A stretch of 64,000 nt of DNA from assembly GCA_028871475.1 (NCBI GenBank), contig JAGWMZ010000022.1:1-64000 (forward strand). The letters are read 5' to 3'. This document shows positions 33,333-42,354 of the stretch, piece after piece (position 1 is the first letter of the stretch; each line of letters opens with the position of its first letter). Under the pieces are notes generated by a model. It was not told the DNA's origin. It saw nothing but the letters and a program-made list of their open reading frames with translations, and did no database searches. Origin of the DNA: Sphingomonadales bacterium (GTDB taxonomy: Bacteria; Pseudomonadota; Alphaproteobacteria; Sphingomonadales; Sphingomonadaceae). A program made the translations under genes and the position numbers.

Positions 33333-35669
33333 TTAAATGCCGACGTGAAGATTGATGCCCACCGTGCGGGGCTGGATCGAATAGGTAAGGCCGGTGTAGC
33401 CATAGCCATTGCTGACACCGACATTGCCGACCTTGTCGCCCACATTCTGGCAGAAGATGTAGACACCCCAGCGGTCCTTCTCGACCCCGGCGCGCAGGTT
33501 CACCGTCGCGTAATTGCCATAGGCAGTGTAATAGGGGTCGGTCTTGCGGAAGGTCGACTGCATCGCTCCGGTATAGGCGAAATCGGCGCGGATCATGCCA
33601 TTCAATGAGGAAGTGATCGCCCAGTCATAGGAGGCCGAAGAGGACGCCGTCCAGGCTGGCGTGTTGGGGATGAGGTCGCCCGCCTTGCCGGTGGAGGCAG
33701 TCACCAGCACGGCGGCATTGGACTGGTCCTGCGTCAGGCGCGCATCGGAATAGCCCGCCGCGCCCGTCAGCGTGATCCCGCGCATCGGCTTGGCGGTGAT
33801 GTCCACCTCGCCGCCGCGAATGCGCGCCTTGCCCGCATTGGTGAGGAAGGAATAGAGCCCGTCGGCGGTGCGCGCCGCGGTCTGCATGTTGCTCCATTCC
33901 ACATCGAAGATGGCGCCATTGACGATCAGGCGGTTGTCCAGCCAACCCGATTTCAGGCCGATCTCATAATTCCACAGGCTGTCGGCCTTATAGGCCAGCA
34001 GATTGGCGGGCAGCACCGGAATGTTGTTTGCGCCGCCCGGGCGGAAACCCTTGGACGCTGTGGCATAGGCCATGATGCGAGGGGTAAACCTGTAGCTGAT
34101 ATTGGCCTTTTCCAGCCAGCCATTGGCCGAGGCCTGCACGGCGGTATAGGGAGCGGCAATGCTGCCGGTATAGACGCTGCCCAGATAGGACTGGCCGCTG
34201 GTGGTCTTCTGATAATCGTAATAACGCGCGCCGCCGGTGATCGTCAGACCGGGCAACGGTTTGAGCGAGATTTCGCCAAAACCGGCGACCTGCCGCTCAT
34301 CGGTTTCGACATAGCGATAGGAGAAATAGCGCAGCGGCATATAGACCGCGCCCGTCGCCGGATTGGCGCTGACGGTCTGGCTGTCGATATGGTCGTGGCG
34401 TTTTTCATAATAGGCGCCCACGGTCCATTGCAGCCATGCGGGCATATGGTCGTCGGAGGCCAGGCGGACCTCGTAATTCTGCGAGCGGACATAGGCCGGT
34501 TGATAGCCGATCGCCGGAAGCTGGGCGAGACCATTGGCACGGTAGGCGCTGAACTGCGCGGCGGTGCAGGCGGTGGACTGGCCGTAATAGGAGGGGCAGA
34601 CGGCGGTAGAGTTGGCATAGGCCTGCGTGCTGGGGGTGAAATCGAAAGCGCGCAGGAACTGATATTTGTAATAGCTGGCCGTCGCTGTCAGTGTGGCAAA
34701 GCCTAGCGCGCGGTCGCCCTTCAAATTGTAAAGCTGCATCTTGCTGTCAAAGGGCAGCTGCGTGGGCGAATTGGTCTGGTAAAGGCCGACACTGGGATAC
34801 CAGCCCTGCTGATCCTTGGCGCTGGACTTCTGATAGGTGACCGTCCCGGTGATCGTCGTCTTGTCGTCCGGCGTATAGCCGATCAGCCCGCGCACGCCCC
34901 AGTTGCTGCTGTCGTTGATGTTTTTGGTACCGAAGAGCACATTGTCGATCCAGCCGGGCCGCTTTTCGTAATAGCCGACCACGCGCACGGCCAGCTTGTC
35001 GGTGATGATCGGCGCATTGACCATGCCCTTGAAGAAATAGCCCATCGAGCCATGGGCCGTGGTCGACACCTGCTCTTCGGTGGCGGCCTCATACTTCTTG
35101 CTGTTGGGCTTGTTGAAGATGATGCGCAGCGTGCCCGCCATCGAGCTGGAACCATAGAGTGTGCCCTGAGGCCCGCGCAGCACCTCCACACGCTCAATGT
35201 CGAACAGGTTCATGTCGGCGGCAACACCGCCCGAATCCTGCGTGGTGCCCGAAGGGCCGGTCACCGGCGTTTCATCGTAATAAAGGCCGACCGTCGCCTC
35301 GCCCGCAGCATTCACACCGCGAATGCTGATGCGGCTCGAACCGCCCTGCGCCGAGGTGACATTGAGGTTGGGCACCTGGCGGAAATAGTCAGCGAGCTGG
35401 GTCGCGCCGGTCTTGGCCAGCGTATCGCCCGACAGCGCGGCAATGCTGAGCGGCGTCGTCTGCACGGTGGAGGCGCGATGCAGCGCGGTTACCACAATAT
35501 CACCAGGGACCGAGGTCTGCGACGTTCCGTCTGCCGCCTGCGCGGCAGGCGTTGCGGCCGTGTCCTGCGCGCTGGCCGAGGCGCTCGCCGCCATGGCGCC
35601 GCTCGCCAGAGCCACACAAGAAATGCCACCGCGCCAAAGCCGCGCAAGCCGAGAAGCTGATCTGTTCAC
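33333..35669 (-). CDS. TonB-dependent receptor paired with the amidohydrolase
   Basis: A receptor of about 778 residues. GTG at 35669 is preferred: it has a GGGGAC ribosome site and gives a proper signal peptide ending in SASASAQ; the ATG at 35786 would add a hydrophilic leader of 39 residues. The TonB box GDIVVTALHRA precedes the plug, which includes SRISIRGVNAAGEATVGLYY and the hallmark RVEVLRGPQGTLYGSSSMAGT. The barrel ends in RTVGINLHVGI rather than the usual terminal Phe. It shares the RGVxAAGEPTVGLYY-like plug with the next receptor, so the two are paralogues of one subfamily. First gene of the operon with the M20 hydrolase. Confidence 0.88.
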   Translation of the reverse strand: MNRSASRLARLWRGGISCVALASGAMAASASASAQDTAATPAAQAADGTSQTSVPGDIVVTALHRASTVQTTPLSIAALSGDTLAKTGATQLADYFRQVPNLNVTSAQGGSSRISIRGVNAAGEATVGLYYDETPVTGPSGTTQDSGGVAADMNLFDIERVEVLRGPQGTLYGSSSMAGTLRIIFNKPNSKKYEAATEEQVSTTAHGSMGYFFKGMVNAPIITDKLAVRVVGYYEKRPGWIDNVLFGTKNINDSSNWGVRGLIGYTPDDKTTITGTVTYQKSSAKDQQGWYPSVGLYQTNSPTQLPFDSKMQLYNLKGDRALGFATLTATASYYKYQFLRAFDFTPSTQAYANSTAVCPSYYGQSTACTAAQFSAYRANGLAQLPAIGYQPAYVRSQNYEVRLASDDHMPAWLQWTVGAYYEKRHDHIDSQTVSANPATGAVYMPLRYFSYRYVETDERQVAGFGEISLKPLPGLTITGGARYYDYQKTTSGQSYLGSVYTGSIAAPYTAVQASANGWLEKANISYRFTPRIMAYATASKGFRPGGANNIPVLPANLLAYKADSLWNYEIGLKSGWLDNRLIVNGAIFDVEWSNMQTAARTADGLYSFLTNAGKARIRGGEVDITAKPMRGITLTGAAGYSDARLTQDQSNAAVLVTASTGKAGDLIPNTPAWTASSSASYDWAITSSLNGMIRADFAYTGAMQSTFRKTDPYYTAYGNYATVNLRAGVEKDRWGVYIFCQNVGDKVGNVGVSNGYGYTGLTYSIQPRTVGINLHVGI

Positions 35670-35826
35670 AATTGGGTCCCCTATATCTGGTATCACCTGA
35701 CCTGCCGGCCATCCCTCCCGTGGCGGCATCCTTCCCCGGCCGCCCGAACCCATGACGCAGGCGCGCCCATGCCCCTCACCGGACATGACACATTTTTTAC
35801 GATTTTTTCCCCGAGCGCCTGCGGGG

Positions 35827-38361
35827 TCAAAAATGATGACGCAGCGACAGCCCGATGCTGCGCGGACGTGCGCGCTGGAGCGAGTCCGTGCTCAGCCCGC
35901 GCCCGGTCCAGATGATCGCGCGGCTGTCGGTCAGATTTTGTACGAAGAGATCGATTTGCGAGGCGCCCCGGCGCAGGCCGAAATCGACATCGAGCGTGGC
36001 GTTGTTGCCCATCGCCTTACGCGGCCCATCGGCCGTGCCACGAAAGCTGTCATAGGAGCGCCCGGTGTAATGCGCGCCCAGCGAGGCGAGCAGAAGCAGA
36101 TCCCGCCCGATCTTGTGATCACCGGCGAGCTCGAAACCCACCGCCAGCGGCGCGACATTGGGCAGCCGGTCGCCTCGCTTGCCCGGCGTGACGGCAATGG
36201 CATTGACCTGATCGCTGGCCAGACGCGCATCGGTCAGGGTTGCATCCAATCGCGCCAGCAGATGCGGCCCCGGCTGCCAGTTCAGCGACATCTCGCCGCC
36301 GACAATCCGCGCACTGCCGATGTTGGTGATAAAGGAATAGGCGCCATCGGTGGTGGTCGCCGCATATTGCATCCGCGACCAGCGCTGGCGATAGGCGGCA
36401 ACATCGATGCGCAGCCGGTCGCCGCGCAAACGCAGGCGCCCGCCACCTTCCCAGCTGGTCAGCCGGTCATCGCGATAGGCCGCCACCGAAGGGTCCAGCC
36501 CCGGCACCACATTGATCCCGCCGGGGCGAAAGCCGCTCGACACCTGACCAAAGACCAACAGGCGCGGATTGGGGCGCAGCTCGATCCGCGCGCGGCCCAC
36601 CGCGCCATCGGCATGATAGCTTTCCTGAAAGGAGGTGGCGGCAAAGGGGCCAGTGATGGGGTTGGGGATGGTCACCAGCCCGGCGGCCTGCCGGCGATAA
36701 TCGAAATAGCGCCCGCCCGCCGACAGTGTCAGCCAGGGCCGCAGGTGCCAGCTGCCATCGCCAAACAGGGCGAATTCATCAAGGCTGGTCTCAAAATTCC
36801 GCGTGGCGGTGGGCGGCGTTCCTGCCGCCACCAGCCCGCTGGCGGGATCGACCGGCAAGGCCGTGCTGCTGCCCGCATCATGGCGGCGGCTGAAAAAGGC
36901 GCCGAGCAGCCATGTCAGCGACCCGCTGCCCGACAGGCGCATCTCCGCGCTGTTCACCCGCACGGTAAAGGGCTGCGCCAGCACGGAGGGCGTCTGGCTG
37001 TCCACAAAAGCAGCAAAGGCGCTCATCTCCTGCACCGAGCAGACCGGCTGATGAACCCATGCCGCGCAGGCCGCGCCATCGCCGCGATGGCTGCTTTCCG
37101 ATGCGGAAAAATCCAGCCGGCGATCAGGCGCCCAGTCGAAATGCGCGAGCGAGAGATTGAGTTGCAAACCTCCGATCGTGCCATTCAGCTCCGCACTGCC
37201 CAGCCACAGCACATCGGTGAAGGGGATGCGGGCCCGCGCCTGCGTCTGGTCCAGCCCGGCACCAGCAGTGGCATTGGCCGCGTCACCAATGCGACCGGCC
37301 TGATAGGCACCGGTCAGATCGAGCCGCCATTGCGGCGCGGCCTGCCAGCGCAGCGCCAGTCGCCCGCCGCTACGGGTCTGGCGGTCGATGTTCGCGCGGC
37401 CCAGACCCGGATTGTCGATCACCCCGCCTCTGGTTTCGTGCCAGGCCACCGCGCGCAGGGCCAGTTGGTCGGTGCGCAGGGGCAGGTTGGCCACCGCCGT
37501 CAGCGAAGCGCCGGGACCGCCGCCCTCGGTCAGCGCGGCAGAGGCGGTCACGACACCCTCATGCCGCGCCAGATCGGGCGGTTTGAACAGGATGCGCACC
37601 GTGCCTGCCAGCGAATTGGTGCCAAACAAAGTGCCTTGCGGCCCACGCAGCACCTCGACGCGGTCGATATCCACCAACATCAGGTCGGGCGTCATCAGGC
37701 CGGGATCGGTGGTCGAACCGCCGGGGCCGGCCACGGGCACATTGCCGTAATAAAGCCCCACTGTCGGTTCCCCGGCGGCATAGACCCCGCGCAGCGACAG
37801 GCGGTTCATGCCTGATCCCATCGCTGTCAGGGTCAGGCTGGGGGCCAGCGCGGCCAGCGCCTGGATACCGGTGGCGCGGCTGCGCTCCAACTCGTCGCCG
37901 GGCACCGCGATCATGCTGACGGGCGTATCGGCCAGTCGTGTCGGGCGGCGCATGGCGGTCACCATGATGTCGCCCGGGGACATGGTCGCCGGCAGCAAGA
38001 CCGGCGCGGGCGGGCGCGGCGCACGCGGTGGCGCCGCCTCGATCAGCAGCGCATGGGCGCTGATGATGCGCACCCGCAGCCCCGTGCCGGCCAACAGATG
38101 GCGCAGCATGGCTGCCGCATCGCCTTTCACCTGCTGATGCCCGGCGCCGCGCCCGGCCAGCAGCGCCGGGGAGAACAGGATCGTGGTCTGCGTCTCGCGC
38201 CCGATCTGGCGCAGGGCATCGGCCAGCGAGCCGCCCTCGATCCGGATCGACTGCCCCTGCCCGCCCGCCAGCGCGGGGGCCGCCTGCCAACCGGCCACAC
38301 CGATCGTCACTGTTGCCAGCATGGCGCGCAGCAAAACGGATCGGGTGGTCAAAAAACGCAT
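35827..38361 (-). CDS. STN-domain TonB-dependent receptor (transducer, FecA-type signalling)
   Basis: An 844-residue receptor with an extra signalling domain. After a signal peptide (ending ALAGG), residues about 35-110 form the secretin/TonB short N-terminal domain (RIEGGSLADALRQIGRETQT, then LLAGTGLRVRI), which contacts an anti-sigma FecR across the periplasm. The TonB box and plug follow (MVTAMRRPTRLADTPV; VEVLRGPQGTLFGTNSLAGT), and the barrel ends in SIGLSLRHHF with Phe. It is divergent from fecI-fecR, with 73 bases between the starts. Binding of its ligand should release the sigma factor and induce this receptor, and perhaps the neighbouring receptor-amidohydrolase pair. Confidence 0.93.
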   Translation of the reverse strand: MRFLTTRSVLLRAMLATVTIGVAGWQAAPALAGGQGQSIRIEGGSLADALRQIGRETQTTILFSPALLAGRGAGHQQVKGDAAAMLRHLLAGTGLRVRIISAHALLIEAAPPRAPRPPAPVLLPATMSPGDIMVTAMRRPTRLADTPVSMIAVPGDELERSRATGIQALAALAPSLTLTAMGSGMNRLSLRGVYAAGEPTVGLYYGNVPVAGPGGSTTDPGLMTPDLMLVDIDRVEVLRGPQGTLFGTNSLAGTVRILFKPPDLARHEGVVTASAALTEGGGPGASLTAVANLPLRTDQLALRAVAWHETRGGVIDNPGLGRANIDRQTRSGGRLALRWQAAPQWRLDLTGAYQAGRIGDAANATAGAGLDQTQARARIPFTDVLWLGSAELNGTIGGLQLNLSLAHFDWAPDRRLDFSASESSHRGDGAACAAWVHQPVCSVQEMSAFAAFVDSQTPSVLAQPFTVRVNSAEMRLSGSGSLTWLLGAFFSRRHDAGSSTALPVDPASGLVAAGTPPTATRNFETSLDEFALFGDGSWHLRPWLTLSAGGRYFDYRRQAAGLVTIPNPITGPFAATSFQESYHADGAVGRARIELRPNPRLLVFGQVSSGFRPGGINVVPGLDPSVAAYRDDRLTSWEGGGRLRLRGDRLRIDVAAYRQRWSRMQYAATTTDGAYSFITNIGSARIVGGEMSLNWQPGPHLLARLDATLTDARLASDQVNAIAVTPGKRGDRLPNVAPLAVGFELAGDHKIGRDLLLLASLGAHYTGRSYDSFRGTADGPRKAMGNNATLDVDFGLRRGASQIDLFVQNLTDSRAIIWTGRGLSTDSLQRARPRSIGLSLRHHF

Positions 38362-38434
38362 GGGCTGTTAACTGTGCCAAAAGCTAAAGCGCCTGAACAG
38401 CAGGCAATCAACGCAGGACCGCAGAGGAGCGGGG

Positions 38435-38932
38435 GTGGCGGCAGGAAACATCATAGCCAGCGGTTTCGAGCGCCAGATGGCGGCCTTGCGGGCGTTTTTC
38501 GGGCGGCGGCTGCGCAATCCGGTCGATGTGGACGATGCCGTGCAGGATGTCTGGCTGCGCAGCCATCGTCATCTGGCCAGCGGCGAGATCGACAACATCC
38601 CAGCCTATCTGTTCCAGACCGCGCAGAGCGTGCTGACCGATCGTGCCCGCCGCGCCGCCACACGGCGCGAGGCCCAGCACGAAACTTTGGAGGATATGCA
38701 TCATCCCGTTGAGTGGATCACGCCCGAACGCGTCCTGATGGGGGAAGAGGCGGTGGAGAGGATCATCACGCGGCTGGACGACATGCCCGAACGCACGCGT
38801 GACATATTCATCCTCCACCGTTTCGAGAACATCGGCTATGGCGAGATTGCAATGAGGATGAACATCTCTGTGAGTGCGGTTGAAAAGCACATCATGAAGG
38901 CGCTCAAGCTGCTGATGGACGAAAGGGCATGA
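38435..38932 (+). CDS. fecI: FecI-like ECF sigma factor
   Basis: A 165-residue ECF sigma-70 factor starting with GTG behind an AGAGGAG ribosome site. Region 2 is seen in FFGRRLRNPVDVDDAVQDVWLRSHRHL and region 4 in LDDMPERTRDIFILHRFENIGYGEIAMRMNISVSAVEKHI. It couples to fecR by a 4-base overlap. Released by FecR when the STN receptor is loaded, it should drive transcription of the divergent receptor gene. Confidence 0.9.
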   Translation: MAAGNIIASGFERQMAALRAFFGRRLRNPVDVDDAVQDVWLRSHRHLASGEIDNIPAYLFQTAQSVLTDRARRAATRREAQHETLEDMHHPVEWITPERVLMGEEAVERIITRLDDMPERTRDIFILHRFENIGYGEIAMRMNISVSAVEKHIMKALKLLMDERA

Positions 38933-39897
38933 CGGACCCGCAGCAACCGGGCGCGCATGATGGCGCCATCGCGCGCTTTGCCGCGGCGCGCGGCGATGAT
39001 GCCATCGCCCCCGCCCCGCCCACGCCCGAAGACGCCGCCGCCGTGCAGGAGATCAGCCAGGTCTGGCGCGATCTGGACGCCGTGGCCGAGCATCCTGCCA
39101 TCAGGGCGATGCGCGCCGAGGCGCTGGCCCGCCTTGAGGCGCAAGGTCCGGTGGACGCGCCATCGCCGCCGCTCTGGCGCATGTCGATGATGGCGGCACT
39201 GGCCGCCACGGTGGTGGTGGCGGTAGGGCTGGGGCTGGCCGAACACACGGCCCCCACCCTCCCCGCGCCCGACGATGGGCAGATGATCGCCAATGGCCAG
39301 AGCCTGCCCCGCACGGTCGACCTGGCCGATGGCACGCGTATCACGCTCGACAGCCATACGCAGTTGCATGTCAGTCGCGATGGTCGGCTGGCGCGGCTCG
39401 ATTATGGCCGCGCCTTTTTCAGCGTACACCACGATGAAGCCCATCCCTTCGCGGTCAAGGTGGCCGATATGGTGGTCAGCGATATCGGCACCCATTTCGA
39501 GATCGGACAGACTGGAGGCACGACGACGGTCACGCTGGTGGAGGGCAAGGTTCGCGTGGCGCGCGGCGCGGTGGCGACCGATCTTGTCCCCGGCCATCGG
39601 CTGACGCTGAGCAGCGGCAAGCTGGCCATGACCGCTCTGGACGCCGGGCGCCAGACGCTGTGGCAAGCGGGGATGATCAGCGCCGATGACGTACCCGTGG
39701 CGACGATCGTGGCCAGCTACAATCGCTATCTGAGCAAGCCGATGGTGCTGAAGAACCCGGCCCTTGGCGCCATGCGGATCAGCGGCGAGTTCCGGCTCGA
39801 TGACCCGCAGGGGTTTCTGGCCGCGGTCACGGCCATGGGGCGCTACGGAACGGAACGCTCTGGCAGTGACAGGGGTGACGCAGCCGCGCCGACGTAA
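38929..39897 (+). CDS. fecR: FecR-like anti-sigma/sigma-regulator
   Basis: A 322-residue inner-membrane sensor. A cytoplasmic part (residues 1-85, with DAAAVQEISQVWRDLD) precedes one membrane helix, MMAALAATVVVAVGLGLAEH. The periplasmic FecR domain follows (RTVDLADGTRITLDSHTQLH, then FAVKVADMVVSDIGTHFEIG), and the C-terminus has an STN-like segment (ISADDVPVATIVASYNRYL, FRLDDPQGFLAAV) that would bind the receptor's N-terminal domain. Overlaps fecI by ATGA. This completes a receptor-FecR-FecI surface signalling system. Confidence 0.9.
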   Translation: MTDPQQPGAHDGAIARFAAARGDDAIAPAPPTPEDAAAVQEISQVWRDLDAVAEHPAIRAMRAEALARLEAQGPVDAPSPPLWRMSMMAALAATVVVAVGLGLAEHTAPTLPAPDDGQMIANGQSLPRTVDLADGTRITLDSHTQLHVSRDGRLARLDYGRAFFSVHHDEAHPFAVKVADMVVSDIGTHFEIGQTGGTTTVTLVEGKVRVARGAVATDLVPGHRLTLSSGKLAMTALDAGRQTLWQAGMISADDVPVATIVASYNRYLSKPMVLKNPALGAMRISGEFRLDDPQGFLAAVTAMGRYGTERSGSDRGDAAAPT

Positions 39898-39912
39898 CGC
39901 CGCAAGCTGGCT

Positions 39913-40812
39913 TCACGCCCCCTGTTTCGCGAAGACCTGCGCTGCGATCCGCGCGAAAGCCTGAAGCGCGGGGGAAGCTTCGCTCAGCCGCCGCCGCAGT
40001 CCGATCTTGCGATGCCCGGCCTCGGCCAGCGGTATGGTGCGGACAGGCGCGCGCCAACCACGCGCCGTCACGCGGTTGACCAGCGCCACCGCGCCGAGGC
40101 GGGCAACCAGCTGATGCGTCAGCGTCACCGAATTGGTCGAGAGCGTGCGCTGCGGCCAGTCAACGCCCGCGTTGAGAAACATGGCCTGTGTATGCGCATA
40201 GGCCGAACCACCCGGCCGCGGCACGATCCATAGCTCCTCAAGGACGGCGGAGAGTTTCAGCCTTGCCCGGCCGATGAGCGGCGAGCTTTCGTGAACCGCC
40301 AGCAGGAACGGGTCGCAGATCAGCAACTCTTCCAGAATATCGCCCGACAGGTTGGGCTGCCCGACTGATGCGACCACCACATCCAGCTCCCCGGCGATCA
40401 GCGCATCATTGAGCGGCCCATCCAGCCCCTCGATCACCGAGATCGAGAGATCAGGCAGATCGGCCAGCAGCACGTCAAGCACATCGGGAATGAACTGCTC
40501 GACCAGACTGGGCGTCACCCCGACCGCCAGCGGCCCGATCCGCCCGCGACGCAGCAGCAGCGCCTCCTGCTCGGTATGCTCCAGTACCGCGCGGATCTCG
40601 CGGGCGCGACGGACCAGCGCCGCGCCCAGATCATTGACAACCGCCCCGCGCGCCGTGCGGATCAGCCTGTCCTATGCGACGCGCCAAGGAGCCTGCGCCT
40701 TCCAGTCGCTTGTCCAGCGGCATCTCTGAAACGGGCGTCCGCTGATCCTGGCCGGCTGCGCCGGCACAGTGATGCTCGACCGCATGGAGCAACTGTCGTC
40801 GTTCCAGATCTG
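39913..40812 (-). pseudogene. LysR-family regulator, N-terminal DNA-binding part decayed
   Basis: The C-terminal effector domain is well kept in one frame (to about 40670, reading LIRTARGAVVNDLGAALVRRAREI, then GRIGPLAVGVTPSLVEQ, and DLSISVIEGLDGPLNDALIAGELDVVVAS). A stop lies just upstream, and the expected helix-turn-helix is found only as scraps in another frame (QLLHAVEHH near 40790, PLDKRLEGAG near 40720). So the DNA-binding domain has been broken by frame changes and a stop. The remaining ATG/GTG near 40518 could make only a truncated effector domain. 40813-40931 shows nothing else. Confidence 0.65.
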
Positions 40813-40931
40813 AAACGCAGCCAGCATCTCTCATCCAGCCAGATCCGTCTGCTGGCTGGGCACCCGCCGCCGCGCCACGCCGTTGCGTCCACGGCGCCAT
40901 GGATAGTGCGACACCGCCGGACTCAGGCAAC

Positions 40932-40960
40932 AGGGACGCCTCTCCTTGAGAGGCGCCCCT
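40932..40960 (-). terminator. Terminator hairpin after the glycine-zipper gene
   Basis: AGGGACGCCTCTC and GAGAGGCGCCCCT pair with one mismatch around a 3-base loop, 27 bases past the stop on the minus strand. No long T-tract follows. Confidence 0.55.
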
Positions 40961-40986
40961 GCTCACAGGCCAAAGCTGAGCGCGTC

Positions 40987-41394
40987 TTAGCGGCAGCGCA
41001 CATTACCGCGATCGATTTCGCGTCCCAGCAAGCCGCCTCCGGCAGCGCCAAGGATGGTGCCAAGCGTGCGATCGCCACGGCCCGCCACCTGGTTGCCCAG
41101 CAAACCGCCCAGCGCCGCGCCGACGACAAGGCCGGTGGTGCCATTGCTGCGGCGGCAATAATAGCGCCCGTCATTGCCACGCCACACGCGGTCATTGCGG
41201 CTCAGACGGCGGGGGCCATCATAGCCACGCCCCTCGTAGCCACGAGTGTCATAGCCACGATCATGGCGGTCGCCATAGTCATCATGAGCGCGGCGGCCGT
41301 GGGCGGGCGCCCATGGCGGCGGGTCGGCCAGAACCGGTGCGGCCATCGAAAAAGCGGAGACCGCGAGAAACGCGGCTGAAAGAGCCTTACGCAT
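40987..41394 (-). CDS. Glycine-zipper 2TM-domain outer-membrane-associated protein
   Basis: A 135-residue exported protein. The signal peptide ends in APVLADP. A middle region rich in Arg, Asp, Gly and Tyr (repeats like RGYDTRGYEGRGYDG) precedes RVWRGNDGRYYCRRSNGT. The C-terminal GLVVGAALGGLLGNQVAGR and TLGTILGAAGGGLLG are the two glycine-zipper helices of the Rick_17kDa_Anti family. A Cys pair (YYCRR and NVRCR) may form a disulfide. Such proteins are common in sphingomonads and thought to sit in the outer membrane; their function is unknown. Monocistronic. Confidence 0.82.
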   Translation of the reverse strand: MRKALSAAFLAVSAFSMAAPVLADPPPWAPAHGRRAHDDYGDRHDRGYDTRGYEGRGYDGPRRLSRNDRVWRGNDGRYYCRRSNGTTGLVVGAALGGLLGNQVAGRGDRTLGTILGAAGGGLLGREIDRGNVRCR

Positions 41395-41605
41395 GGGACA
41401 TTATCCTTTCAGATGCCTATGTGTCATCCTGATGGATCCGCTGTGGCCCTGCCAGCAGCAACCAAAGATGAACAAGCGTCCCCGTCCTGCCTGCTCGCAC
41501 CATCAAATTATCATAAAAGCGCGTGAATTTTGTAAAATCATGCATTAGTGCAACTATGCAGCCGAAGATTGAAGGCCCTTTTTCGTGCGCAGGCGGCACA
41601 AACCC

Positions 41606-42172
41606 TCAGTTCATCTTGCCCAGCGCGCGCTTGACCGCCGGGGTGATGGTGTAGACCGCCTCGCGCCCTGCGCCGCGATTGTCATGATCGACGCGGTAAC
41701 CCTGATAATGGCGGCGCAGGAAACCGGCCCGCACCAGATCGGACACGGCCCGGCTGACATTGGTGCGACCTGACTGGCGCAGGCGGTCACGCATTTCACG
41801 CGCGACGAGTTGTTCGGCCAGCGCGGGGTCATCGGGCATGGCGCCCCGGCCGCGCAGATCATCGCGCACCTTGTCCAGAATGGCGCGGCGGCGGGCATCA
41901 CGCCGGGCGACAGGCACCATGGCATCACTCAGCCAGTCACGCACGGGAATGAACTCCCCCCGCTCGCGCACATAGGGGCCAAGGCTGTCCGACGGGCCGG
42001 CAGCGCGCGCGATGAGATTGAGGACCATGAACGTATAGCGCGGCCGTGCCGACACATCGGTCAAACGGTCGAGCAAGGCCGGAAGGTCGAGATCCGGCGC
42101 GACAGCGGGCGCGGTCTCCGGCGTTGCATCCGGGGCAGCGTCCATCGCAGAAAAGAGGTCCGGCTGATGCAT
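41606..42172 (-). CDS. Winged-helix protein of unknown role
   Basis: A 188-residue protein, start chosen at 42172 (MHQPDLFSAMDAA) because the longer frame to 42244 has a hydrophobic, unrelated leader and overlaps an inverted repeat. The N-terminal 40 residues are acidic and Ala/Pro-rich. The C-terminal 70 residues form a winged helix: RQSGRTNVSRAVSDLVRAGF, then LRRHYQGYRVDHDNRG and AVYTITPAVKRAL, as in MarR-like or replication-initiator wing domains. No catalytic motif is seen. It is divergent from the dGTPase gene across a 12-bp inverted repeat, so it may regulate that gene or itself. Confidence 0.65.
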   Translation of the reverse strand: MHQPDLFSAMDAAPDATPETAPAVAPDLDLPALLDRLTDVSARPRYTFMVLNLIARAAGPSDSLGPYVRERGEFIPVRDWLSDAMVPVARRDARRRAILDKVRDDLRGRGAMPDDPALAEQLVAREMRDRLRQSGRTNVSRAVSDLVRAGFLRRHYQGYRVDHDNRGAGREAVYTITPAVKRALGKMN

Positions 42173-42243
42173 GGCCAAGGCTAACCACAACGGGAACGAA
42201 ATGTGAATCCTCTTTGTGCACCCTCCAACAAAAATTCCACCCA

Positions 42244-42279
42244 TGACACTTTACCAGCGAAACGCGGGGTAAAGTGTCA
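42244..42279. promoter_or_regulatory. 12-bp inverted repeat between the winged-helix and dGTPase genes
   Basis: TGACACTTTACC and GGTAAAGTGTCA are perfect 12-bp arms, separated by 12 bases. The site lies 72 bases upstream of the winged-helix start and 76 upstream of the dGTPase start, fitting a shared operator. Confidence 0.55.
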
Positions 42280-42354
42280 CCAGCGGCCCTCTATTCCATC
42301 AACCCCCTTGCGCCAACGAAAGGCCAGTGGAATAGCCGCCGCCATGGTGAATGC

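Noticed and set aside
35752..37815. Long open frame on the plus strand (687 codons)
   Set aside because: Antisense shadow of the STN-domain receptor; composition is Arg/Ala/Gln-rich and motif-free.
40576..41379. 267-codon plus-strand frame
   Set aside because: It covers the decayed LysR and the antisense of the glycine-zipper gene and shows Ala/Ile runs typical of a shadow.
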